A DNA stretch of 64,000 bases, from positions 372,001 to 436,000 of the forward strand of contig NZ_CP009241.1 of assembly GCF_000758525.1 (NCBI RefSeq). Direction: 5' to 3'. The notes under the pieces are model-generated. The model searched no databases. It was not told the DNA's origin and saw only the letters and a list, made by a program, of their open reading frames with translations. The position numbers and the translations under genes are program-made. This stretch comes from Paenibacillus sp. FSL H7-0357. GTDB taxonomy: Bacteria; Bacillota; Bacilli; Paenibacillales; Paenibacillaceae. Shown in pieces: positions 42,371 to 49,572 of this stretch. Numbering within the stretch: position 1 is the stretch's first letter; each line of letters begins with the position of its first letter.

Positions 42371-43348
42371 TTACGGCAGCTTCTCGCCGCGCGAGCTGAC
42401 ATACAGGTCGTACCATTCCTTGCGCGTAAGCTCCAGCTTGTCCGCACCCGCGCAGGCGGCGATCCGCTGCGGATTCACCGTCCCGATTACCGGCTGGATG
42501 GCCGCAGGATGAGTCATCAGCCAAGACAGGACAATCACTTCAGGGGTAGTGTTCTTCTGTTCGGCGAGTGTTTGGACCATAGCCGCCGTGTTCACGACAC
42601 TCTCAGGCTGGCCTGTAAGTGAACGGCCGCTGAATAAGCCTTGGGCCAGCGGACCCCACGCCTGCAGCTGGATGTTCTGCGTCCTGCAGTATTCGAGGGT
42701 ACCTTCGGGAAAGGTGATGTCTTTCCAGGGTTCACGGTTTACGCTGACCATGGCATCCAGCCAGCTTATTTTGGCCAGACTCATGTGCAGCTGGTTCACG
42801 ACGAACGGTTCGTCACAATAATGCTCCAGCAGCCGGATCTGGGCGGCACTCATGTTGGATACGCCGAAGTGACGCACCTTTCCCGCCGCTTTGAGTTTAT
42901 GCAGCGCTTCAGCTACTTCTTCAGGGTCCATAAGCGGATCGGGACGGTGCAGCAGCAGAATATCAATATATTCCGTGCCCAGCCGGGAGAGGGTTCCGTC
43001 GACACTCTTCAGAACATGCTCCCCGGAGAGGTCGAAGCTGTTAGAGGTATCGCCTGGCTCAATCAGCTTGATGCCGCATTTGGACTGGATAATAATCTCT
43101 TCCCGCAGTCCGGGGCGGTCTTTGAAGAGCTGTCCGAATACCTTCTCCGCTTTTCCGCGGGTATAGATATCTGCATGATCAAAAAAGTTGATTCCGATAG
43201 ACAGTGCAGCCTCAACAGCCTCATGTCCCTGTCTGACATTCTCGGCAGTGATCGGCTCATGGTCCCAGCCTCCGCCCAGTCCCATGCAGCCCAGAGCAAT
43301 GCGGCTGGCTGGAATCCCGTGCGTATGCAGTGGCAGCGTTTTCAGCAA
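42371..43348 (-). CDS. Aldo/keto reductase
   Basis: 325 residues from TTG 43348 behind GGAGGG. The fold's signatures are seen: LGCMGLGGGWDHEP near residue 19, the catalytic Asp/Tyr pair in FFDHADIYTRGKAE near residue 55 and the lysine in IIQSKCGIK near residue 86, and GVSNMSAAQI later. It belongs to the YdhF-type group of NADPH-dependent oxidoreductases. The substrate is unknown. It is a single gene, convergent with the matrix operon. Confidence 0.93.
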   Translation of the reverse strand: MLKTLPLHTHGIPASRIALGCMGLGGGWDHEPITAENVRQGHEAVEAALSIGINFFDHADIYTRGKAEKVFGQLFKDRPGLREEIIIQSKCGIKLIEPGDTSNSFDLSGEHVLKSVDGTLSRLGTEYIDILLLHRPDPLMDPEEVAEALHKLKAAGKVRHFGVSNMSAAQIRLLEHYCDEPFVVNQLHMSLAKISWLDAMVSVNREPWKDITFPEGTLEYCRTQNIQLQAWGPLAQGLFSGRSLTGQPESVVNTAAMVQTLAEQKNTTPEVIVLSWLMTHPAAIQPVIGTVNPQRIAACAGADKLELTRKEWYDLYVSSRGEKLP

Positions 43349-43399
43349 TAATATCCCTCCGTGAAATAGGATTAACGTTATACTGGATATTGTACACCT

Positions 43400-43525
43400 T
43401 TAGAAACCGGTATGGTATTTTTTGTCGCTGGAGGAGCGGTGTTTCGTGCCCTCTTTATCCTTCTCTTCTTCTTTCTCCAGCTTCAGGTCTTCCAGCGGAA
43501 TCGGATCCACATTGGCGGAGTTGCC
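43400..43525 (-). pseudogene. Possible C-terminal gene remnant
   Basis: On the minus strand an open frame ends at TAA 43400 and encodes a charged tail (PIPLEDLKLEKEEEKDKEG and KYHTGF). It is closed upstream by an in-frame TAG near 43525, with no ATG or ribosome site. The codon pattern looks coding, so this may be the relic of a lost gene in the gap between the reductase and padR genes. No family recognised. Confidence 0.25.
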
Positions 43526-43596
43526 CTATATATCCGCCTGGTGTTCAGCTGCAGTTGCTCGTTAATAAACGGTTTAGACCGGTGTTAAACAGCAAA

Positions 43597-43614
43597 GAGG
43601 CCCCTGAGGGCCTC
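43597..43614 (-). terminator. Terminator after the padR gene
   Basis: GAGGCCC and GGGCCTC arms with a 4-base loop and TTTGCTGTTT on the minus strand, 14 bases beyond the stop codon. Confidence 0.75.
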
Positions 43615-43627
43615 CAGTGTATAACGT

Positions 43628-44191
43628 TTATTGCAAATCGAGCGGTGTTCCAATGTCACTGAGCTTGCGGGCGGCTACGTCGTCATAGAGCCGCTTAAGC
43701 CACTTCAGCTCAGTGAGGCTATGCTCATATCTGCCGTACATCAAGTGCAGCGCGGACCGGGGGACGATGGAGATATGCTCCTCGTACACCTGATAAGCAT
43801 AATTGACCTGATGCTCAACTTCGCGTATCCGCTCCTGCAGCAGCTTCTCCACCTTGCCCTGATCGATGTGCCGCGAGAGCACAAGAGCCATGTACAGCGG
43901 GTGAAAGACCTCATCGGTCTTCTTGATCTGCTGAATGACAAGCTGTTCGAACAGGGCTTTGCCCTTATCGGAAATCCGGTAGATGGTTTTATCCGGGCGG
44001 TCGTTGCTGGAGATGGTCTCAACAGCTTCGATATGTCCCTCCTGTGCCAGTTTATCAACGGCGTAGTACAGCGACCCCATCTGCAGCTTTATCATCCGGT
44101 CATACATGCGCTCTTTCATTACGAGTGTAATCTCATAGGGATGCCTGTCCTTCTCCAGCAGCAGCCCGAGAATGACCATCTTCATGGACAT
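43628..44191 (-). CDS. PadR-family transcriptional regulator
   Basis: 187 residues. The PadR winged helix occupies about 1-85 (ILGLLLEKDRHPYEITLVMK ... GSLYYAVDKLAQEGHIEA ... KTIYRISDKGKALFEQL), followed by a C-terminal helical dimerisation domain of the long PadR subgroup. It sits six bases after the MFS exporter gene in the same operon and probably represses it until a toxic ligand binds. The palindrome 45793-45806 before the operon is its likely operator. Confidence 0.9.
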   Translation of the reverse strand: MSMKMVILGLLLEKDRHPYEITLVMKERMYDRMIKLQMGSLYYAVDKLAQEGHIEAVETISSNDRPDKTIYRISDKGKALFEQLVIQQIKKTDEVFHPLYMALVLSRHIDQGKVEKLLQERIREVEHQVNYAYQVYEEHISIVPRSALHLMYGRYEHSLTELKWLKRLYDDVAARKLSDIGTPLDLQ

Positions 44192-44197
44192 TTCCGC

Positions 44198-45718
44198 TTA
44201 CCCTCTTCCGCCCGAAGGCTGAGTTTCCTTACTGTGATCGGTGAGCCGGTCTTTAGGCATCAGCAGTACAAAGGCCAGACCCAGCACCGCCGGAATCAGC
44301 GCCCACATAAAGGTGTGGGCAATGGAGCTGGACAATGCGCCCGTAATCTTCTCCAGTACCGGAGCCGGAATTTGTGCTCTGGCTTCCGGTGTCAGGGCGG
44401 CGCGTGGATCGCCGAACGAGGAAGCTTCGGCACCACCGCCAAAGGCATCAGTAAGGCTGCTTGTGAATCCGTTGCGCTGGATAATTCCGAAGATGGTAAT
44501 GCCCAGCGTCATGCCCAGAGAACGCATGAAGGTACTGGTAGAAGTAGCGGAACCGCGCTGGCGCATCTCGAAATGATGAATCGAGGACATGCTGAGCACG
44601 GAGAAGGAGAAGCCTACACCGAAGCCGGTCAGGGCCATAAATACATTAAGCAGCAGGCGGGAAGTATCCGGCGACAAGGTGCTTAGGGAGAAGACGCCTG
44701 CCACAAAGAAAACGGCTGACAGCATCATAATATTGCGGAAGCTGGTTTTGGTGGTGAGCAGCCCCCCGGTCTGGCTGCCGATTACCGTGCCGATCATCAT
44801 CGGCATTAGAATCAGTCCCGAGTTGGTGGCGGAACCACCATATACACCCTGTACATAAATCGGGATATACACGGTAGCTACGATAAAGGCCGAGCCGTAG
44901 AATAAACCGATGATGCTGCTCGTTGCAAACAGCTTCTTGCGGAACATGGCGAAGGATATAATCGGTTCGGCTGCTGTCCGTTCTATAAAGAGGAACGCAA
45001 TCAGCAGTACTGCGAAGCCGGCGAATAAGCCAAGGATGACCGTGGAGTCCCAGGCATATTCATTGCCGCCCAGCTCAAGGGCGAACATCAGGCAGATGAC
45101 GGAGCCTACAAGGGTAAAAGCTCCACCCCAGTCGATCCGCTGCTTGGCATGGGAGACGGATTCCTTATAGAACATAGAGATCAGAATAAAAGCGACAATG
45201 CCGATCGGCAGGTTGATATAGAAGATCCACTGCCAGCCTACATACTCAGTAATGTATGCTCCGAGCAAAGGGCCGATTACGCTGGAGATGCCGAAGACGG
45301 CACCGAAAAGTCCGGTCAGCTTGCCTCTTTTTTGCGGCGGATAAATATCAAATACGATAGTGAAGGCGATTGGCATAAGTGCGCCGCCGCCCACGCCTTG
45401 AATAGCGCGGTAGATGCTAAGCTGCGTGATGCTGGTTGCGATCCCGCAGAGTGCTGAGCCGGCCAGAAACACGACGAGGCCAAAAATGAAGAAACGTTTG
45501 CGCCCGTACATATCGGACAGCTTGCCGAAGATCGGCGTTCCGGCCATGACCATGACCATATAAGCCGAGGTGACCCAGACAATTTTATCGAGTCCGCCAA
45601 GATCGGAAACAATAGTACCCATAGCTGAGGCAACAATGGTATTGTCCATAGCGGACATTAGAATACCAAGCAGCAGACCGACAACTACAAGTTTGAGATT
45701 GCTTTCTTTAGTGTGCAT
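44198..45718 (-). CDS. DHA2-type MFS multidrug exporter
   Basis: 506 residues from ATG 45718 behind AAAAAGGAG; a TTG further upstream is in frame but lacks a site. Fourteen predicted membrane segments, motif GKLSDMYGRKR near residue 65 and the drug:H+ antiporter motif (AIQGVGGGALMP) near residue 100 place it with EmrB/QacA exporters. It probably expels a hydrophobic toxic compound using the proton gradient. It is the first gene of a two-gene operon with padR. Confidence 0.92.
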   Translation of the reverse strand: MHTKESNLKLVVVGLLLGILMSAMDNTIVASAMGTIVSDLGGLDKIVWVTSAYMVMVMAGTPIFGKLSDMYGRKRFFIFGLVVFLAGSALCGIATSITQLSIYRAIQGVGGGALMPIAFTIVFDIYPPQKRGKLTGLFGAVFGISSVIGPLLGAYITEYVGWQWIFYINLPIGIVAFILISMFYKESVSHAKQRIDWGGAFTLVGSVICLMFALELGGNEYAWDSTVILGLFAGFAVLLIAFLFIERTAAEPIISFAMFRKKLFATSSIIGLFYGSAFIVATVYIPIYVQGVYGGSATNSGLILMPMMIGTVIGSQTGGLLTTKTSFRNIMMLSAVFFVAGVFSLSTLSPDTSRLLLNVFMALTGFGVGFSFSVLSMSSIHHFEMRQRGSATSTSTFMRSLGMTLGITIFGIIQRNGFTSSLTDAFGGGAEASSFGDPRAALTPEARAQIPAPVLEKITGALSSSIAHTFMWALIPAVLGLAFVLLMPKDRLTDHSKETQPSGGRG

Positions 45719-45792
45719 GCTTCGCAGGCTCCTTTTTGTAAAGTTATTGATTTCCTTAAGGAAAAACGGCAAGTGGAAACAGAACTCATTAT

Positions 45793-45806
45793 ATTCAAAT
45801 TTGAAT
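45793..45806. promoter_or_regulatory. Palindromic operator candidate for PadR
   Basis: ATTCAAATTTGAAT is a perfect 14-base palindrome about 75 bases before the exporter start codon. It is the only such palindrome in the upstream gap. Confidence 0.5.
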
Positions 45807-45902
45807 AGGGGAGCAAGAGTTATTTTTTTAGCGGGGAATTAAGTAATTAAAATATAGCTTTTTGTATTGTGGTCAGGATTGGGGGCTTCTAGACGAGGGA
45901 AC

Positions 45903-45965
45903 AAAAAAAAGAGCTACGGCCGGGGAACTCTGCAGCTATATAGCTGCATCTCCGGCGCTAAGCTC
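45903..45965 (-). terminator. Terminator overlapping the end of the GGDEF/HD-GYP gene
   Basis: Nested arms GAGCT/AGCTC, CCGG-type pairs and a GCAGCTA/TAGCTGC core are followed by eight T on the minus strand. The stop codon lies within the hairpin. Confidence 0.8.
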
Positions 45966-47774
45966 TCTGGCTTCAATATAGGTAATGAAAAATTCAGTCA
46001 GTTCAGGGTCGAATTGGCTTCCCGCACAAGCTCTCAGCTCAATGATCGCCTCCTCCACGGACTTGGTTGGCTGGTAGGGCCTTTCCGTAGTCATGGCGTC
46101 AAAGGAATCGATAATGGTCAGCATCCGGCATAAGCGGGGAATTTCCTCACCCTTAAACCCGTAGGGATATCCCTTGCCGTCATACCGTTCATGATGCAGC
46201 TCGATGTAGGGGGCGAGATCCTTGAATTTGTCGTTGGTGAGCGCCATTTTTTTGCCCCAGGTGACATGCCACTTGACCATTTCCCACTCCTCAGGCTCCA
46301 GCTTGTCTTTCTTGTTGAGGATGCCCCACGGAATTTCCAGCTTGCCGATATCATGGATCAGCGCGCCGAGTGTGAAGTGTCTTTTGGAAAGGGCGTCGAT
46401 GTCGAGCAGCTCACTGATATCCATCGCATAGCGGAATACGCGTTTGGAGTGGCGGAAGGTCTCCATATCCTTATACATAAACAGGTTCAGCTGCTGCTCG
46501 ATGTCGCGTACATCCTGGCTGAAGTCAAGCTCCTGCTCCAGTGAGGAGTATGCTCCATACGTATGCACTGTATTCTTGCCCTGGCGCTTGGAATAGTAGA
46601 GAGCCTGGTCGGCCTGGTCGACGAGCTGTGATTTATCGTGGATATCGCTGGTGCAGGAGGCAATGCCGGCGGAAAAGGCGAGGCAGCCAAGCGGGAAAAT
46701 TTCAACGCCGTCAAACCGGCTGTTGTTCAGCTTTTTGCGCAGCTGGTCGATGTAAACACGGGCTTGCAGGATATCGTAGGCCGGCATGAGCAGCGTAAAT
46801 TCCTCACCGCCATAGCGGGCGGCAATAATCCCATGCTGCTGGGCTTCGCTCTTAAGCGTCTCACCGACAAATGCGATCAGCTTGTCCCCCTGCAGATGGC
46901 CGAAATGGTCATTATATTTCTTGAAGTCGTCAAGGTCGATCATGGCGAGCGAAAGCGGAACGCCCGATGCCCTTGATTTCTGGATTTCCTGTTCCAAAGC
47001 TTCCTCAAAGTAGCTGTGATTGAATAGCCCGGTCCGCTGATCGGTGTTGGCCCGTTCCTCAATGCTGCGGTACATGGAGAACAATCTCTTGAAGGAGTAG
47101 CAGAGCAGCGTGCTCAGGCACAAGAATAGGACAAGCCCGAAAAAGCTGTTATGGACGATCAGTACAACGAGAACCAGAGAAAGAACCAATGTGCACAGAT
47201 AAACGACGAAAGAATCTTTTATAATATCCTTAATCGTCTCATAAAGTGTGCCTTTATATATAATGTAGTAATATAGTCCGATCAAGAGGGTGTTACCTAT
47301 AAAATAGACCGCAAGTGTCATCAGATAAGCCGGCAGTTCGTCATTGATCAGCGGTCCGGGATGTCCTCCAAACAAATCAAAGGTGTAGGAAGAAAGACAG
47401 ATCATAATGGAGTAAATCGAGAAATTCGTCAGGTGTTTCCACCAGCTGGTGCTTGTGTCAAAAAAGAAAAAGATCAGGCAGTTGAGAAGAAGAACAGTCA
47501 AAGTGGTAGAGCCGCCAAAGACAAAAATGCAGGCCAAATATACCGCTGATTCCATGGTCAGTTCGTTGCCCTCCGGAGGAAGCTGCACCAGGGAAAAGGT
47601 GAGTATTAAACTGGCTCCGGTAAGCGCATAAATCCATACCCACCTTGGGGTCGGATACTGCAGAAATTCCAAATGATTGCTATACGTGAAAAGCGCTACT
47701 CCCAGAAGGGATATGAGCAGTGCATAGACATGGCCTGAATTAATCTTGCCTGCAAACGTTTTAAGCTTGGTCAT
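45936..47774 (-). CDS. Membrane GGDEF and HD-GYP protein
   Basis: 612 residues. About six membrane segments fill residues 1-230. A GGDEF domain follows with the active motif GGEEF at 322-326, then an HD-GYP domain with HDIGK at 474-478 and HHERYDGKGYP near residue 510. Both c-di-GMP synthesis and degradation are possible in one protein; HD-GYP domains hydrolyse c-di-GMP to GMP. The first gene of the neighbouring group (DUF5317) and a 36-residue peptide lie directly upstream. Confidence 0.92.
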   Translation of the reverse strand: MTKLKTFAGKINSGHVYALLISLLGVALFTYSNHLEFLQYPTPRWVWIYALTGASLILTFSLVQLPPEGNELTMESAVYLACIFVFGGSTTLTVLLLNCLIFFFFDTSTSWWKHLTNFSIYSIMICLSSYTFDLFGGHPGPLINDELPAYLMTLAVYFIGNTLLIGLYYYIIYKGTLYETIKDIIKDSFVVYLCTLVLSLVLVVLIVHNSFFGLVLFLCLSTLLCYSFKRLFSMYRSIEERANTDQRTGLFNHSYFEEALEQEIQKSRASGVPLSLAMIDLDDFKKYNDHFGHLQGDKLIAFVGETLKSEAQQHGIIAARYGGEEFTLLMPAYDILQARVYIDQLRKKLNNSRFDGVEIFPLGCLAFSAGIASCTSDIHDKSQLVDQADQALYYSKRQGKNTVHTYGAYSSLEQELDFSQDVRDIEQQLNLFMYKDMETFRHSKRVFRYAMDISELLDIDALSKRHFTLGALIHDIGKLEIPWGILNKKDKLEPEEWEMVKWHVTWGKKMALTNDKFKDLAPYIELHHERYDGKGYPYGFKGEEIPRLCRMLTIIDSFDAMTTERPYQPTKSVEEAIIELRACAGSQFDPELTEFFITYIEARELSAGDAAI

Positions 47775-47850
47775 GATTACCCCTCTTTATTAACAAAATG
47801 TGCCTGTGTACATAATAATGGTTTTAGGGATAAATGAATAGTAATTTGCA

Positions 47851-47880
47851 AAGAAGCAGGCTGTTTTCAGCCTGCTTCTT
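47851..47880. terminator. Terminator after the 36-residue gene
   Basis: Thirteen-base perfect arms (AAGAAGCAGGCTG and complement) with a 4-base loop; the minus-strand side runs into CTTTGC. Confidence 0.85.
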
Positions 47881-47889
47881 GTGGAGGAA

Positions 47890-48000
47890 TTAGTGTCCGC
47901 CGATTCTGAAACCCGAAGTAAGAGCGATAACTACGGAAGCTACAATAATAGCATTGATCGCAAGACGGGAATATTTGATGCCTTCCAGTTTCTTATTCAT
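47890..48000 (-). CDS. Small membrane peptide, 36 residues
   Basis: ATG 48000 follows a strong AGGAGG site with 6-base spacing and the frame ends at TAA 47890. The product has a basic start (MNKKLEGIKYSR), one hydrophobic helix (LAINAIIVASVVIALTSG) and the end FRIGGH. It lies 30 bases after the DUF5317 gene and is followed by its own terminator, so it is probably a real second gene of that operon. No family recognised. Confidence 0.75.
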   Translation of the reverse strand: MNKKLEGIKYSRLAINAIIVASVVIALTSGFRIGGH

Positions 48001-48030
48001 GGGAACTCCTCCTTTCACTTGGTTAACGGC

Positions 48031-48618
48031 TTATCCCTGTACTTTGGGCAATGTTTTCAGGTCTGCAGCGGCCGGTGTCATTATCGACAGAATGTAGAGG
48101 AAAATCCCGAGATTCATCACTACATCTCCGATGCTGATCGCCTGGGTACGCGGATAAGGGCTGGACAGGGGGATGATATCGCCAAGAAACGGCAGGCGTG
48201 TTGAGGCGTCAAGCAGATAGTGCTTGGTCACCACATCGCCGCTCTGCAGCATCTCCAGATAAACCGGATCGAGTACAGAAGCCGCTTCAAAGGATACCGG
48301 CATTCTCCCTCCGTTGACGAGCATAACCAGGAAGTTAAGGAATACACCCGTCATAATGAGCCAGAATCCTTTGTTGTGCCGGTTCAACCATAAAAAAATC
48401 AGCCCAACCACATACACAGCGGTAAAGATATAACCGCTGGCTGCGGCTACAGTGGACGACCGCTCCTGAATATAATACATAAAAAATTGGAATACCAGTA
48501 GCAGCGGGAAGATCCATCCTGCCTTGAGCCGGATGTTGCTGAACTGGACAAGGCCGTGTCTTAAACCGCCCCGGAAGAACCCTACAATTAGACCAAGAAT
48601 GATGCCATCGTAAACCAT
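48031..48618 (-). CDS. DUF5317-family membrane protein
   Basis: 195 residues with about five membrane segments. The conserved start (YDGIILGLIVGFFRGG) and the central VNGGRMPVS match DUF5317 proteins, which often lie next to HD-GYP or GGDEF genes in Firmicutes. That is the case here: a GGDEF/HD-GYP gene follows after the 36-residue peptide. The function is unknown. The start ATG 48618 has only a moderate AGGTAGGGTA site. Confidence 0.8.
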   Translation of the reverse strand: MVYDGIILGLIVGFFRGGLRHGLVQFSNIRLKAGWIFPLLLVFQFFMYYIQERSSTVAAASGYIFTAVYVVGLIFLWLNRHNKGFWLIMTGVFLNFLVMLVNGGRMPVSFEAASVLDPVYLEMLQSGDVVTKHYLLDASTRLPFLGDIIPLSSPYPRTQAISIGDVVMNLGIFLYILSIMTPAAADLKTLPKVQG

Positions 48619-48728
48619 TACCCTACCTGCCTCTGTTCAAGAATGGAAAATATGAAATAATTGGATTCCTGAGTCTTTCATTCGTTATGCTTCGCCAAAA
48701 TACCTTTTTTTAGGAAGGTTATTTTTCC

Positions 48729-48758
48729 TTGACATACCCATGGGGGGTATATTAAACT
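48729..48758 (+). promoter_or_regulatory. csoR promoter with CsoR operator
   Basis: TTGACA is at 48729-48734 with a -10 near 48752-48758. The spacer holds ATACCC-N5-GGGTAT (48734-48750), the copper-responsive CsoR site. CsoR bound here would block the promoter until Cu(I) releases it. Confidence 0.82.
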
Positions 48759-48791
48759 TAAATTGCAGCCAGGATACAAGGAGGTGCGTAG

Positions 48792-49133
48792 ATGGCGCCC
48801 AAAGAAGAGAAGCTGTCTCCTGAATCATGTGATAGCAGTTGTCATACCCCCGGAGAACGCAAGAGCCACCATTCACCGGAATTCAAGAATGGGCTCACGA
48901 CCCGCCTCAACCGGATTGAAGGGCAGATCCGCGGCATCAAGGGCATGATCGAACGGGATACCTACTGTGACGATGTGCTTAACCAGCTCGCGGCAGTACA
49001 GGCTGCGTTGAACGGTGTCGGAAAGCTGCTGCTTGAAGGACATATGAAGAGCTGTATTATTGAGCGCATTGAAGCCGGTGAGCATGAGGTTATTGACGAG
49101 CTGCTGATCACGGTTAACAAGCTTATGAAATAA
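48792..49133 (+). CDS. csoR: Copper-sensing repressor CsoR
   Basis: 113 residues, all helical. The Cu(I) ligands of the family are present: Cys 59 (DTYCDD), His 84 and Cys 88 (EGHMKSC). The conserved RLNRIEGQIRGIKGMIE helix is at about 38-54. An N-terminal extension with extra Cys and His residues (SCDSSCHTPGERKSHH) could bind additional metal. It probably represses its own operon and copA. AAGGAGGTG precedes ATG 48792. Confidence 0.95.
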   Translation: MAPKEEKLSPESCDSSCHTPGERKSHHSPEFKNGLTTRLNRIEGQIRGIKGMIERDTYCDDVLNQLAAVQAALNGVGKLLLEGHMKSCIIERIEAGEHEVIDELLITVNKLMK

Positions 49134-49136
49134 GGA

Positions 49137-49240
49137 TTGTACGAAGTAGAATCAATGAAGTAAAGCTCACAAAACTAAGCGTATGCTTTCGAAGACAGTT
49201 TTGTACGAAGTAGAATCAATGAAGTTAAGCTCACAAAACT
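49137..49240 (+). repeat. Pair of 40-base direct repeats before copZ
   Basis: Copies at 49137-49176 and 49201-49240 differ at one base. Each begins TTGTACGAAG and ends CTCACAAAACT; with the flanking AGTTTTGT each can close as a stem-loop. A linker of 24 bases separates them, and the second copy runs directly into the copZ ribosome site. Confidence 0.9.
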
Positions 49241-49257
49241 TTTAGGAGGTTTTTAAT

Positions 49258-49458
49258 ATGTCAAACGTAACGTTAACTGTAGAAGGAATGTCCTGCGGTC
49301 ACTGTGTCAGTGCTGTGGAGAAAGCCGTAAGCGGTCTTGGCGCTGCCGCCAAAGTCGACCTGCCTGCGAAGACTGTCGCTGTTGAATACGATGAGAACAA
49401 GGTAAGCCTTAGTGCGATTAAGACAGCAATTGAGGACCAGGGATACGACGTGGTTTAA
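49258..49458 (+). CDS. copZ: Copper chaperone CopZ
   Basis: 66 residues, a single heavy-metal-associated domain. The Cu(I)-binding motif is MSCGHC (Cys 13 and Cys 16), and the family C-terminal IEDQGYDV follows. It carries copper in the cytoplasm to the N-terminal domains of CopA. TTAGGAGG precedes ATG 49258. Confidence 0.95.
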   Translation: MSNVTLTVEGMSCGHCVSAVEKAVSGLGAAAKVDLPAKTVAVEYDENKVSLSAIKTAIEDQGYDVV

Positions 49459-49538
49459 GTCGGATGAATGAATATGAGGCTTGGGGCGGGGAACTTTGCA
49501 GGTTCCGTAGGCTTCAGCCTTTTCTTTTACACATTAAT

Positions 49539-49555
49539 ATACCCCTAAGGGGTAT
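49539..49555. promoter_or_regulatory. CsoR operator before copA
   Basis: ATACCCCTAAGGGGTAT is a perfect palindrome of the CsoR type (compare 48734-48750), directly before the copA ribosome site. copA therefore probably has its own copper-controlled promoter in addition to read-through from csoR-copZ. Confidence 0.8.
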
Positions 49556-49572
49556 GAGGAGGCGCGGAGATC

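Noticed and set aside
43330..43662. A 110-codon plus-strand frame
   Set aside because: It runs across the reductase start, its upstream region and the padR terminator; composition is not coding-like.
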